Assembly (NCBI GenBank): GCA_958295465.1
Contig: OY282353.1
Span: forward strand, 3,277,001 to 3,341,000
Source: an uncultured Gammaproteobacteria bacterium
Lineage (GTDB): Bacteria; Pseudomonadota; Gammaproteobacteria; HK1
Direction of reading: 5' to 3'
Length of the DNA: 64,000 nucleotides
In this document: positions 34,514 through 42,833 of the stretch, piece by piece
Numbering within the stretch: the first letter of the stretch is position 1
Layout: each line of letters opens with the position of its first letter
The notes under the pieces: generated by a model
The model's input: the letters and a program-made list of their open reading frames with translations, nothing else
Database searches by the model: none
What the model was told of the DNA's origin: nothing
Made by a program: the position numbers and the translations under genes

Positions 34514-34679
34514 CTACAGATCTCCAGTGAAAGCCCTTGCCAGGATTGTCTTCATGAGAAGATCGGTCTCCGACGAGGTTCGAGCGAGAAGCGCGCGGAT
34601 CTCATCGACCCGCTCCATGCACTCTTTGACGCGAGCAACGATGCGGCGCTGTTCGGCGAGTGGCGGACATGGTGTCTCG
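34514..34679 (-). pseudogene. 3' stub of a type I restriction specificity gene (hsdS)
   Basis: The final ~54 codons read ETPCPPLAEQRRIVARVKEC ... LLARTSSETDLLMKTILARA then FTGDL. This is the conserved C-terminal helix and tail of HsdS subunits. Its TAG directly abuts the ATG of the 1438-residue fusion gene (TAGATG). Upstream the frame runs into a REP-like palindrome, so the recognition domains are gone. The arrangement suggests the fusion gene sits where a classical type I cassette once was. Confidence 0.8.
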
Positions 34680-34723
34680 TGAGCCCATATTGCTACCCGG
34701 ACACGCTTAAAGCTCAAAGTCTC

Positions 34724-34748
34724 TGGATTCCCGCTTTCGCGGGCGAAT
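34724..34748. repeat. REP-like palindrome (ggattcccgctttcgcgggcgaatc)
   Basis: GGATTCCCGC-TTTC-GCGGGCGAATC is an imperfect inverted repeat of the dispersed proteobacterial type, related to that at 10265-10290. It lies exactly where the hsdS stub loses similarity, suggesting a recombination breakpoint. Confidence 0.75.
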
Positions 34749-34889
34749 CGGTTCAATCGTCCGTGTCCCTTGCCCGGCAGGGGGGCATCATCGCCCCCGA
34801 TGGATCGGAACGCTACCGCGTGACGCCCCGGAACATGGCCGTTCCTGGTTCTCCGCATCGCCGATCGACATCCGTCCGGATGCCGGCGC

Positions 34890-35005
34890 CCTTTCCCGGG
34901 GTAACGACCCCTCGCCGCCCTTTCCCGGGGTAACGACCCCTCGCCGTCCTTTCCCGGGGAAACGGCCCCTCACCGTCCTTTCCCGGGGAAATGGCCTCCG
35001 GCCGC
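34890..35005. repeat. 29-bp tandem repeat, four units
   Basis: Four head-to-tail units of about 29 bp, each starting cctttcccggggtaacg or a close variant, run from 34890 to about 35005 with rising divergence in the last. They contain the palindrome tttcccgggg. They sit in the ~490-bp gap between the hsdS stub and the Fpg-like gene, which otherwise holds no gene I can support. There are no unique spacers, so it is not CRISPR. Confidence 0.85.
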
Positions 35006-35169
35006 CCTTGCCCGCGCTGTTTCGACACCACCGGGAGGCCTGCTCCACGCCCCACGGCGAACAGGGAATGGCTCTGCGTCCCGGCGCCGGCTTTCCCGCC
35101 GGACCGCTCGAAGGCGCCGGCCGCACCGGCTACCATCGGCGCCGCATCGTCGCCGGGGGAGGATCGGAC

Positions 35170-36006
35170 ATGCCGGAGCTGCCGGAGGTCGAGCGCGGGC
35201 GCGGGCTCGCGCAAGCCGTCGCCGCCGGGCGGCGCATCGAGCGGGTGTGGTGCGCCGACGATCCGATCGTCTTCGATTCGGTCGGGCCGCAGCGGTGGCG
35301 CCGCACGCTCGAAGGCAAGCGGGTGGAGGCGGCGCGGCGCTGGGGGAAACAGCTCTGGCTCGCGCTGGACGCGCCGCCGCATCCGCTCTTCCACTTCGGG
35401 ATGACCGGCGGATTCAAGGCGCCGGGGGCGGCGGCGCTTCAGCTCAAGTCCGGGCCGCGCGAAGACCCGCCGGCCTGGCCGCCGCGCTTCGTGAAGATCC
35501 GCATCCACCTCGACGACGGCGGCGAACTCGCGATGACCGACGGGCGCCGGCTCGGGCGCATCCTGCTGCGCGACGATCCCGAGCGCGAGCCGCCGGTCTC
35601 GAAGCTCGGCTTCGACCCGTTGCTGGCGATGCCGTCGCCGAAGCGGTTCTCCGAGCTGGTGCGCGCACGCGGGAGCAACGTGAAGTCGCTCCTGCTCGAC
35701 CAGTCGTTCGCGGCCGGCGTGGGCAACTGGATCGCGGACGAGGTGCTCTACCAGGCCGGGATCGACCCCCGCCGCCGGGCGTCTTCGCTGACGGACGCGG
35801 AGGCGCGGCGGATACGGGCCAGGCTCGCCGCGATCGTGAAGCGCGCGGTGGGTGCGAACGCCGACGATTCGCGCTACCCCCGCACCTGGCTGTTCCACCG
35901 TCGCTGGGGGAAGCGGGGGGATGCGAAGACCGCACGCGGCGAGCCGATCGAGCACGTGACGATCGGCGGGCGCACCACCGCGTGGGCGCCGTCGGTGCAG
36001 CGCTGA
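35170..36006 (+). CDS. Fpg/Nei-family DNA glycosylase with zinc-less finger
   Basis: A 278-residue bifunctional base-excision glycosylase/AP lyase that removes oxidised purines such as 8-oxoG. The catalytic N-terminus PELPEVE is exact after Met removal (Pro1, Glu2), and the helix-two-turn-helix region (GVGNWIADEVLYQAGIDPRR) is intact. The C-terminal finger has the right shape (HVTIGGRTTAWAPSVQR) but no Cys4 zinc ligands, as in plant FPG and NEIL1-type zinc-less fingers. It may be a distinct subclass rather than orthodox MutM. Start at the ATG at 35170; the upstream-open frame is non-coding repeat. Confidence 0.9.
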   Translation: MPELPEVERGRGLAQAVAAGRRIERVWCADDPIVFDSVGPQRWRRTLEGKRVEAARRWGKQLWLALDAPPHPLFHFGMTGGFKAPGAAALQLKSGPREDPPAWPPRFVKIRIHLDDGGELAMTDGRRLGRILLRDDPEREPPVSKLGFDPLLAMPSPKRFSELVRARGSNVKSLLLDQSFAAGVGNWIADEVLYQAGIDPRRRASSLTDAEARRIRARLAAIVKRAVGANADDSRYPRTWLFHRRWGKRGDAKTARGEPIEHVTIGGRTTAWAPSVQR

Positions 36007-36030
36007 GCGTCGAGGCCGCGCCGCGTTCCT

Positions 36031-36546
36031 CTACTCGCGTCCGCCGTGACACTCGAGGTACGGCGCTCCCCGCTTCCCGCAAGCTCCGTAGCTCAGTGTT
36101 CCGTCCTCCTCGTAGTGCGTCAGCGTCAGTGAAACGGGGCGGCCCAGGTGGTGTTGCAGGACCACCGACTTCCCGTCCGCCGTCTCTCCGGAGAAGAACG
36201 GACTGTCCCCCGCGCCTATCCGCGCACGCAGCCTCACCGCTGCATCCAGGAAGTGCGTTCGGACGTACGTCCCATCGGGCCGGTGCTCGACCTCCATCCG
36301 GCACGCCTCGCCCGTGAAGTGGGCGCCCGTCCACCAGTTGTCCGGATCTTCGATCACCACCTCGCCCCGGTACGTACCTGCCCGGATCTCGCGGGCCGGG
36401 TCGCCCGGGATTCGCACCGCCGTCCGGTAGTCCTCCCGGGTCCAGCAGTCGATTCCGGGGTCCACGCATCCGCTCGACGCGACACCGGCGGCCAGGACTA
36501 GTGTCAGGACCGTCATCCTCGGGTGTCCGTGGGCGGCGCCTTCCAT
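36031..36546 (-). CDS. hypothetical lipoprotein
   Basis: A 171-residue protein from the ATG at 36546, which follows a GAGGGAAGGG site; an ATG at 36516 is an alternative. The signal peptide (MTVLTLVLAAGVASS) ends in a lipobox-like SSGC. The mature part contains beta-rich segments and four further cysteines (two pairs likely): IDCWTRED, GEACRMEV, GACGKRG, LECHGG. It begins 8 nt after the stop of the SNase-like gene, so the two form a pair. No family recognised. Confidence 0.7.
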   Translation of the reverse strand: MEGAAHGHPRMTVLTLVLAAGVASSGCVDPGIDCWTREDYRTAVRIPGDPAREIRAGTYRGEVVIEDPDNWWTGAHFTGEACRMEVEHRPDGTYVRTHFLDAAVRLRARIGAGDSPFFSGETADGKSVVLQHHLGRPVSLTLTHYEEDGTLSYGACGKRGAPYLECHGGRE

Positions 36547-36554
36547 CCCTTCCC

Positions 36555-37604
36555 TCACTCTTCCGCGAGCGCGTTGCATTGCCGCTCCGCGCGCTCGAAC
36601 ACCGCGTAGGCCCGTGCCAGCATCCGGCGCGCCTCCTCGTCGTCTCCGCGTTCCCTCGCCTGCCACAGGCGCTCGCCCAGCCGCCCGGTCAGCAACATCG
36701 TGTGGCGGGCGATCTGCCGGATGCTCGTGAGATCCTCGATTCGTCCTGCCCGGGCCACTCCCGCTGCCGCCTCCCGGCAGGTCTCGCGCGCACTGTCCGC
36801 GAGCCGACCCACCCTGCCTTCGAGGGTTTCGATTGCTTCCCCGGAGGTGTCTCTCGTCTCGCCACCGCTTCCTTCGGACGCCCCCCCGAGGAGGTCGCAG
36901 AGCTCGCGCGCGGCGTCCAGGCTCTCGCGGGTCTTGTCGTCCAGGGCTTCCGGGGCCGTGTCCGCGCCGTCCCCCTCCATCGCGTGCCGGCGCTCCCAGC
37001 GCAGCCTCGTCTCTTCGATGAGCCATTCGACGGCTTCGATCGCCATCAGGTTGCCGTACTCCCGCCGTGCAAAGGCGTTTTCACCTGCTTCCATGCACGC
37101 CCGGACGGCGTCTTCGCCGGGCAGGGGAGGGGGGACGTATCGGGTCGGCGGAGCGCCGTGCTTCCGTGCAAAACTTTCTTCCTCGTACCACCACATGCCT
37201 TGCCGGGCCGCCCGTGCCTCTCCCTCCGCCTCGCGCAGCTTCTCACCGGCCGCAAGCGCCCAGCCCATCCGCACCATCCACTCGGCGATGTCGATACCGC
37301 CGGCGCGGCAGGCGATCCCGTCCCCGTCCCGCTCGCATACGAGGTCATGTCCGGCCACCGCGTCCCGCAACGCCAGCACGGCAAGCTCCCTGCACGCGGG
37401 CCTCTCCGCCGCCGGCCCGCATTGGGCGTCCGGCGGCGGGGGCTCGATCCCGCCAAGCGTCAGTTCCGGGCCGTCCGGCACTCCGGCGAGGGTCTTTGCA
37501 TCGACCACGCGCACCTCGCCTTCCCAGATCGTCTCGCCGGCCCCCGCGGCGCCCGCCCAGATCCCGAACGCCACGGCCAGCGCCGTCCTTGCTCCCGATC
37601 TCAT
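36555..37604 (-). CDS. secreted SNase/thermonuclease-like protein, probably inactive
   Basis: A 349-residue exported protein (signal peptide ending AGAAGAGE). Residues 25-145 follow the staphylococcal nuclease fold: VRVVDAKTLAGVP...LTLGGIEPPPPD...AVAGHDLVCERDGDGIACRA ...EARAARQGMW. The Arg of the RLxGIDAPE motif is replaced (TLGGIEPP) and the downstream catalytic positions are altered, so nuclease activity is doubtful. Residues about 150-349 are helical with several cysteines and no known domain. It lies immediately upstream of a lipoprotein gene. It may be a binding protein built on an SNase scaffold. Confidence 0.75.
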   Translation of the reverse strand: MRSGARTALAVAFGIWAGAAGAGETIWEGEVRVVDAKTLAGVPDGPELTLGGIEPPPPDAQCGPAAERPACRELAVLALRDAVAGHDLVCERDGDGIACRAGGIDIAEWMVRMGWALAAGEKLREAEGEARAARQGMWWYEEESFARKHGAPPTRYVPPPLPGEDAVRACMEAGENAFARREYGNLMAIEAVEWLIEETRLRWERRHAMEGDGADTAPEALDDKTRESLDAARELCDLLGGASEGSGGETRDTSGEAIETLEGRVGRLADSARETCREAAAGVARAGRIEDLTSIRQIARHTMLLTGRLGERLWQARERGDDEEARRMLARAYAVFERAERQCNALAEE

Positions 37605-37803
37605 CGCCCGTCCTCCCCGTTCCGACCGTGGACAGTGTCTCTCATGAGGGTCCCGCGCGGGACCTGCCGAGGGAGGCGCAGGTCGTCCCCGGCAAGATCC
37701 CTGGCGAGATCCACGGGAAAGGCCGGGCTGTCCCGGCAGTGACCCGGTTCCCCAACCGTTTCGGAGTAAGCTCTTCAGGCGTCGAGCCGGGGAGAAACGG
37801 CGA

Positions 37804-38589
37804 ATGGTTCGGAAATCAGCGGTTTGCGGGCCGCATTCCGTGCAGAAAACAGAGCGGTCTCCGCGGGCGCGGCCCCGGAATACGCGGCGGAGCTCCGGTC
37901 CCGTCCCGCGCGCGGTGCTCCTCGACGCCTCGGGGACGTTGATCGAGGTCGCCCGCCCGCTCGGCGAGACCTACTCGCTGCTCGCACGGGACTTCGGCGG
38001 CGACCTCGACCCCGATACCCTGACGGCCGGATTCCGGACCGAGTTCGCCGATGCCCCGCCGATGGCGTTTCCCGGCAGGCACGGCGCGGACCTCGACCGC
38101 GCCGAGCGTGGCTGGTGGTATGCCGTGGTCGAGCGGGTGACCGGCGCGGCCGGAGGCGTCCCCGAGTTCGACGCCTACTTCGATCGCCTCTATGCGCACT
38201 ACGCGAGCGCGCAGGCGTGGCGGGTCTACCCCGAGGTTCCCGCCGTGCTCGCGTCATTGCGCGAGCGCGGGGTCGTGCTGGCGGTGGTGTCGAACTTCGA
38301 TTCGCGCCTCACCCCGCTGCTCGACGGGCTGGGGCTCGCGACGTTCTTCGACGCGGTGGTGTCTTCGGGCGAGGCCGGGGCGGCGAAGCCGGACGGCGCG
38401 ATCTTCACCCATGCGCTCGCGGTCCTCGGGGTCGAGGCGTCGGAGGCGCTGCACGTCGGCGACAACCCCGAGGCCGACTACGACGGCGCGCGCGCGGCCG
38501 GGCTGGAAGCGCTCCTCGTCGACCGCGGCGCGGCGGCGAACCACGCCGGCGTCATCGCGGATCTGGGCGGCATCCTGGAACGGTACTGA
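37804..38589 (+). CDS. HAD-superfamily (IA) hydrolase
   Basis: A HAD phosphatase-like protein of the HDHD3-like group. Motif I is LLDASGTL (nucleophile Asp; the second Asp of DxD is Ser), motif II VVSNFDSR, motif III lysine in GAAKPDGAIF, motif IV HVGDNPEADYDGA. The first ~35 residues from the ATG at 37804 are Arg-rich and not HAD-like, so the real start is probably closer to the PRAVLLDASG segment, though no ATG is there. The substrate is unknown. Confidence 0.85.
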   Translation: MVRKSAVCGPHSVQKTERSPRARPRNTRRSSGPVPRAVLLDASGTLIEVARPLGETYSLLARDFGGDLDPDTLTAGFRTEFADAPPMAFPGRHGADLDRAERGWWYAVVERVTGAAGGVPEFDAYFDRLYAHYASAQAWRVYPEVPAVLASLRERGVVLAVVSNFDSRLTPLLDGLGLATFFDAVVSSGEAGAAKPDGAIFTHALAVLGVEASEALHVGDNPEADYDGARAAGLEALLVDRGAAANHAGVIADLGGILERY

Positions 38590-38705
38590 GGGTGTCGTAC
38601 ACGGCCGGCCGGGCGAGGGCGACGATCACGGGGATCGGGTCGGGGATTCCGCCATGGCGCCTCTTCCGGGGATGCGGGTTCCGGCATCGCTGACGAAGGG
38701 AGCGC

Positions 38706-40427
38706 TCAATACCCCGCCGCGGCGGTACGCCACACCGGCCCCGCACCGGCCCGGAGCACGCCGCGGCGCGGCTCCCGGGTGACGGCGGCAACGCGGGCGA
38801 AGTGCAGGCTGCCCGGGTTCTCCTCCACCACCACGACCTCGTGTCCGGCGCGGGCGAGGCGGCGCCGGACCGCCGGGGGGATGCGGGCGTCCACCCAGGT
38901 CTCGCGGCCCTGGCAATGCACACGGGGATGATCGATCGCGCGCTGGATGCGCATGCGGTGATCGACGACGTTCATGAATGCGTGCAGCACCGCGGTCTGG
39001 ATGCGGTAGCCGCCGGAGCCGGCCCCGGCGAAGCGCCCCTCGCCCTGCCGTGCGGCGACCAGCACCGGGGCCGCGAAGATCGGCATCTTGCCGGGCTTGA
39101 TCGCATTGGGATGATCCGGGCGCGGGTCGAAGTTCTGCATCGCGTTGTTGAGCACGATGCCGAGCTCCGGCACGTGGACGAGCGAGCCGAACGAGCCTCC
39201 GATGCTCATGCAGATGCTCGCCATGTTGCCCTCGCGATCCGCGGTGGCGGCTTGGCTCGTGCCCGAGATGCGCGGCGCCCCGGCCCGCGTCTCGATACGT
39301 TCCGGCGCATCGACGAACCGTTCGTACGGCCACGGGTTGCCGGCCTCCACCGGCCGTGGCAGCGCCTTGCGGACGCGCATCGCCCGGCGTCGATGGGCCG
39401 CGAAGTCTGGGTGCGCGAGGCCGTTCACCGGCGCGTTCTCGAAGTCGGGGTCCCCGTAGTGGGTCATGCTGTCGGTGAACGCGACGGCGAGCGCTTCCGC
39501 GGCGAGATGCCGGCAGGTGTGGGAGTCGCTCCCGTAGCGGCGCAGGTCGAAGTGCCCGAGCAGGTTCAGCGCCTCGTAGCCGACCTGGTCGAAGCAGGTG
39601 ACGTAGTCGTGGCCGCGGTAGCGCTGCGGCCATTCGCGCAGCACGCGGGTGCGGTAGGCGTCGAGGTCGGCGCTCGCGAGGATCCCCCCGTGCGAACGCA
39701 CGCAGGCATCGATCGCCTTCGCGGTCCGGCCCGCGTAGAACCCGCGTTTCCCGCGCGCCGCGATGCGCCGTAGCGTGCCGGCCAGCGCGGCGCCGTCGAT
39801 CCGCTCTCCCTCCGCCCTCTGGAACGCGATGCGGGGAAACGCGCCGCCCGGCATCCACACCGCCCGGGTGTCCGGGAACGCATCGAGATGGTGGCTGATC
39901 TCGACCAGCGGGAGGAGATCGAACCACGCGATCTCGATGCCCTGCTGTGCCGCCTCGATCGCCGGCGCCATCACCTGCGCGAGCGGCAGGCGGCCGAGCA
40001 TCGCATGGGCGTCGCAGCATCCCGCCACCGCCCCCGGCGCCGCGATGGAGAGGAAACCGCGCTCGGAGCGATCGCCTACGGTGCGGGGGTGGCCGTAGTA
40101 CGTCGGCGGACGCGAGCCGTCCGGCTCGAACATGTCGGGGGTCGCCGCGAGTGGGGCGCGCGCGTAGGCATCGAAGCTCAGGAAACCGCCGCGGGCGGGG
40201 GCGTAGACCGAGATGCGGGCATAGCCGCCGAGTCCGCACATCGCCGGCTCGACCACGAACGCGGTGAATGCGGCGCCCACCAGCGCGTCGATCGCGTTTC
40301 CGCCTTCCTGCATGAGGCGCACGCCGGCGTCGGCCACCGCCGGGTGTCCGCCGGCGCATACGCCGCGCTCCGCTTCGACCGGCGTGCGGGTGTGGACGGG
40401 TTCGCTGCGTCGGGAACGGGTTGCCAT
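38706..40427 (-). CDS. gamma-glutamyltranspeptidase-family protein
   Basis: A 573-residue Ntn-hydrolase of the GGT family. The autoprocessing nucleophile is Thr390 in GTSQAATADREGN, after which the small subunit starts. It contains the early GGHPAVADAGVRLMQEGGNA and MCGLGGYARI segments and the late AGSGG oxyanion loop. GGTs cleave glutathione or gamma-glutamyl peptides, usually in the periplasm, but no signal peptide is visible here, so it may be cytoplasmic and act on other amides. Start at the ATG at 40427 behind GAGAGG; the longer frame is not coding-like. Confidence 0.87.
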   Translation of the reverse strand: MATRSRRSEPVHTRTPVEAERGVCAGGHPAVADAGVRLMQEGGNAIDALVGAAFTAFVVEPAMCGLGGYARISVYAPARGGFLSFDAYARAPLAATPDMFEPDGSRPPTYYGHPRTVGDRSERGFLSIAAPGAVAGCCDAHAMLGRLPLAQVMAPAIEAAQQGIEIAWFDLLPLVEISHHLDAFPDTRAVWMPGGAFPRIAFQRAEGERIDGAALAGTLRRIAARGKRGFYAGRTAKAIDACVRSHGGILASADLDAYRTRVLREWPQRYRGHDYVTCFDQVGYEALNLLGHFDLRRYGSDSHTCRHLAAEALAVAFTDSMTHYGDPDFENAPVNGLAHPDFAAHRRRAMRVRKALPRPVEAGNPWPYERFVDAPERIETRAGAPRISGTSQAATADREGNMASICMSIGGSFGSLVHVPELGIVLNNAMQNFDPRPDHPNAIKPGKMPIFAAPVLVAARQGEGRFAGAGSGGYRIQTAVLHAFMNVVDHRMRIQRAIDHPRVHCQGRETWVDARIPPAVRRRLARAGHEVVVVEENPGSLHFARVAAVTREPRRGVLRAGAGPVWRTAAAGY

Positions 40428-40624
40428 GCGGATGCCCTCTCGCCGCCTCCTCAGTGCGCCGGAGCCACGATTCCGGGACCACCGCCCAGGGCTTCCGGAG
40501 CACCCCGAGCACCCCGAGCGCATCGAGTGCATCGAACGCATCGAGTGCGCGGACCGGCCGCCGTATCGTTGCAGGGTTTGTTCATGATTTTCCTTGGCAT
40601 GACCGTGGTTGACGTCCGGTCGGC

Positions 40625-41683
40625 TCAACCGCCGAGCCCCAGCACTTCCGCGATTCCGATGCCGGACTCGCCGCCGCCACAGTAGAGCAGGTACGTGCGG
40701 CCGTCCTCCTCGTAGACACAGGGGTCCCGGAGCTGGCGCACGAGGCGGTTGATCTCCCCGCGCATCGAGGACTCGATCGGCTCGCCGGCCCCTTCCCAGG
40801 CACGTTCGGGTTCCAGCACCACCTGGCTGCCTTCCTCGCGCCACTCCGTCCAGTCGCCGTCGAGCCGGATGCGCGAGTGGAGAATGCTCTCGGGAGCGTC
40901 GCCGACCCTCGACCAGAAGACGTCGAGCGCATCGCCCGCGTGGCGCAGCGCGGCATGGCGCATCTCGGGACAGAAGAGCGTGGGCCCCGGTCCGTATGGC
41001 ACAAGATTGTTCTTCGCCCGGCTACGGCGTTGCTCGGAGCGCCCGCGATTCCGCGCAGCGGAATCGCCAGGCGACCGCGGCAGCGGTCGCCGCTCGAAGC
41101 CGCTGAGCCCGTCGCGGGAGCGGCGCAGCTCCCCCGGCATGACCAGGGCGTAGTGCCATCCCTGGTGCCGGAACACCCGGAAGTACGAGTCGCCGGGGAT
41201 CTCGGGGCGGGCCTCGAAGTGGATGCCGTCCGCGGACACCGCTACCCGGGTGCGCTGCTCGCCGTCTTCGAGCATGCCGTGGTAGTACATGCGGATCTCG
41301 CGGCGGTCGTGGTCGGCGTGCACGTCGGGCGATGCGATGTGGGGATGGAGGTAGTCCTGCTCGATCGCGTTCGCCGCATCCCGGCGTACTCCCTCGCTCA
41401 CGCGGGCGGGGTCCGGACGCTCGGTCGCGAAGTGCGAAGCCTCCAGGGCCAGCGTCCCCGGCGTGTGCATCCGCCAGGGGCCGGCGAGCGTGTCCGCGCA
41501 GGCGAGGCGGATGTACGCGCCCTTGTGGTCGGCGAAGTACAGGTAGTACCGCCCGAGGGGTTCCTCGATCCAGTCGGGGACCCGGATGAGCGAGGGACCG
41601 TTGACGTTCGAGCCCATCCGATCGTCCATGTGGGGCCGGATGATCGGCCCGGCGGAGAGTCGTACGGCGCGGACGGTGTTCAT
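40625..41683 (-). CDS. GH43-like beta-propeller protein carrying an in-frame repeat insertion
   Basis: A 352-residue protein with five-bladed-propeller features of GH43/GH68-type sugar-active proteins: repeated blade edges YYLYFADHKG, REIRMYYHGMLE, YFRVFRHQGWHYAL, and YLLYCGGGESGIGIAEV at the end. An N-terminal RVPDWIEEPLGRYY blade is present. At residues about 195-215 the sequence switches to ERRPLPRSPGDSAARNRG, which is the 57-bp palindromic repeat (41039-41095) translated in frame. Removing it would restore a normal inter-blade loop. Catalytic function is not assigned. Confidence 0.75.
   Translation of the reverse strand: MNTVRAVRLSAGPIIRPHMDDRMGSNVNGPSLIRVPDWIEEPLGRYYLYFADHKGAYIRLACADTLAGPWRMHTPGTLALEASHFATERPDPARVSEGVRRDAANAIEQDYLHPHIASPDVHADHDRREIRMYYHGMLEDGEQRTRVAVSADGIHFEARPEIPGDSYFRVFRHQGWHYALVMPGELRRSRDGLSGFERRPLPRSPGDSAARNRGRSEQRRSRAKNNLVPYGPGPTLFCPEMRHAALRHAGDALDVFWSRVGDAPESILHSRIRLDGDWTEWREEGSQVVLEPERAWEGAGEPIESSMRGEINRLVRQLRDPCVYEEDGRTYLLYCGGGESGIGIAEVLGLGG
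41039..41095. repeat. 57-bp double-palindrome repeat, copy c (inside propeller gene)
   Basis: It carries the same two palindromes as the copies in ccmH (GATTCCGC-GCA-GCGGAATC, then GCGACCGC-GGCA-GCGGTCGC). It is translated as GDSAARNRG within the propeller protein, the same reading frame as copy b. Its length, 57 bp, is a multiple of three. Confidence 0.9.
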
Positions 41684-41798
41684 TTCTCACACCTTGCTCA
41701 TGCTTCGGAGACGACCCGAAGCCCGAGCCCGAAATCCGTCGATCGGCGCCGGTTCCGAGGCCGGCGCCGGGCGTGGGGCCATGCGCAGTCCGATCGCA

Positions 41799-42278
41799 TC
41801 ACCTTCTCCGGATCCCGATGACGCTGCCCTTGTCGGCAGGTGCCGGCAATGCGGCGTGCGCGCGCCCGACGGCAGACAACACCTCCAGCCGGTCCGGTGG
41901 GAACGGAGTCGAGCGTCCGGTGGCGGTATCGACGTGCATGCACAGGATCTCGTTCGTTGCCGCAAGGTAGCCCTCCGCATCGTGATGGAGGGAGTGAAAG
42001 AGGTGCAGGCGCTTCTCGTCGACGTCGAGGACCCGGGTCTCGAACCGCATCGGCGCGCCTTCCTTCATCTCGCGGTGATAGGAGACGTGCATCTCGCGTA
42101 CGTAGAGCGTGCATCCGGTACGCTCGATGTAGTCGAGGTACAGGCCGGTGTGGTCGAAGAATGCGTCGGTCGCGAGATCGAACGCGCGAACGTAGAACGC
42201 GACGTTGAGGTGATGGTTGTAATCGACCCACTCGGGGCGGACCACGTCCCGGTACAACACCAGCGGCGCATCGGTCAT
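41799..42278 (-). CDS. hotdog-fold thioesterase, carnitine/betainyl-CoA type
   Basis: A 159-residue single hotdog-domain thioesterase. The family signature RPEWVDYNHHLNVAFYVRAF DLATDAFFD is followed by HVSYHREMKEGAPMRFETRV and KRLHLFHSLHH. This matches thioesterases associated with L-carnitine dehydrogenase that release glycine betaine from betainyl-CoA. Together with betC it suggests use of quaternary ammonium compounds, though no carnitine dehydrogenase is in the window. Start at the ATG at 42278, where similarity begins. Confidence 0.82.
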   Translation of the reverse strand: MTDAPLVLYRDVVRPEWVDYNHHLNVAFYVRAFDLATDAFFDHTGLYLDYIERTGCTLYVREMHVSYHREMKEGAPMRFETRVLDVDEKRLHLFHSLHHDAEGYLAATNEILCMHVDTATGRSTPFPPDRLEVLSAVGRAHAALPAPADKGSVIGIRRR

Positions 42279-42593
42279 CGGCGGCTGTGACCCTCTCCAC
42301 TGCGGCTGCAAAGCGCACCGGCGCCGATGTCTCCCTCCGGTGGCGCTTCCCCTTCGGGGGTGGGAATCCGCGATGTCCGGTTCCGGCTGCGTCCGGCCGG
42401 GACGATGCGCCACGGCCCATCATCGCGTACCGTGACGCTCGCCGCACGCCCCTTTGGCGGCAACCCGCGGACAGGACAGGATACGTCGCATCGAGTCGGC
42501 AGCGGACGAGGCGCGCACCCATGATGCGATACCGGATCGGCGAGAATCCAATCCTTACATCCATGGGACAGGGCAGGAGATCGAAGAGAAGCC

Positions 42594-42794
42594 ATGCGAT
42601 ACCGAATCGACGAAGATCCGACCCTCACCGCTTATGGCACGACGGACGACTTCATCGTCCTGAGTGCGGTCATCGGCCTCGTTGCCGGGGTGTTCCTCAC
42701 CTGGCTCGGCTGGCGGGGGCGCCAGATGTGGCTCGTGGTCTGGTGCGGCGGACTGGTGGTCGCGAGCATCGCCTGCCTGGTATGGCTGCGATGA
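42594..42794 (+). CDS. small two-helix membrane protein
   Basis: A 66-residue ORF with a polar N-terminus (MRYRIDEDPTLTAYGTTDD) then two membrane helices (VLSAVIGLVAGVFLTWLGW and MWLVVWCGGLVVASIACLVW). A partial copy of its 5' end occurs about 72 bp upstream (atgcgataccggatcggcga at 42522), which argues for a local duplication. A GAAGAGAAGCC purine stretch precedes the ATG. No known function. Confidence 0.6.
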   Translation: MRYRIDEDPTLTAYGTTDDFIVLSAVIGLVAGVFLTWLGWRGRQMWLVVWCGGLVVASIACLVWLR

Positions 42795-42833
42795 TGGCAG
42801 GGTACGCCACCGGGTCCTGCGCCACGACGACCC

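Noticed and set aside
34890..35005. 29-bp periodic array considered as a CRISPR
   Set aside because: Units are contiguous with no unique spacers and there are no cas genes.
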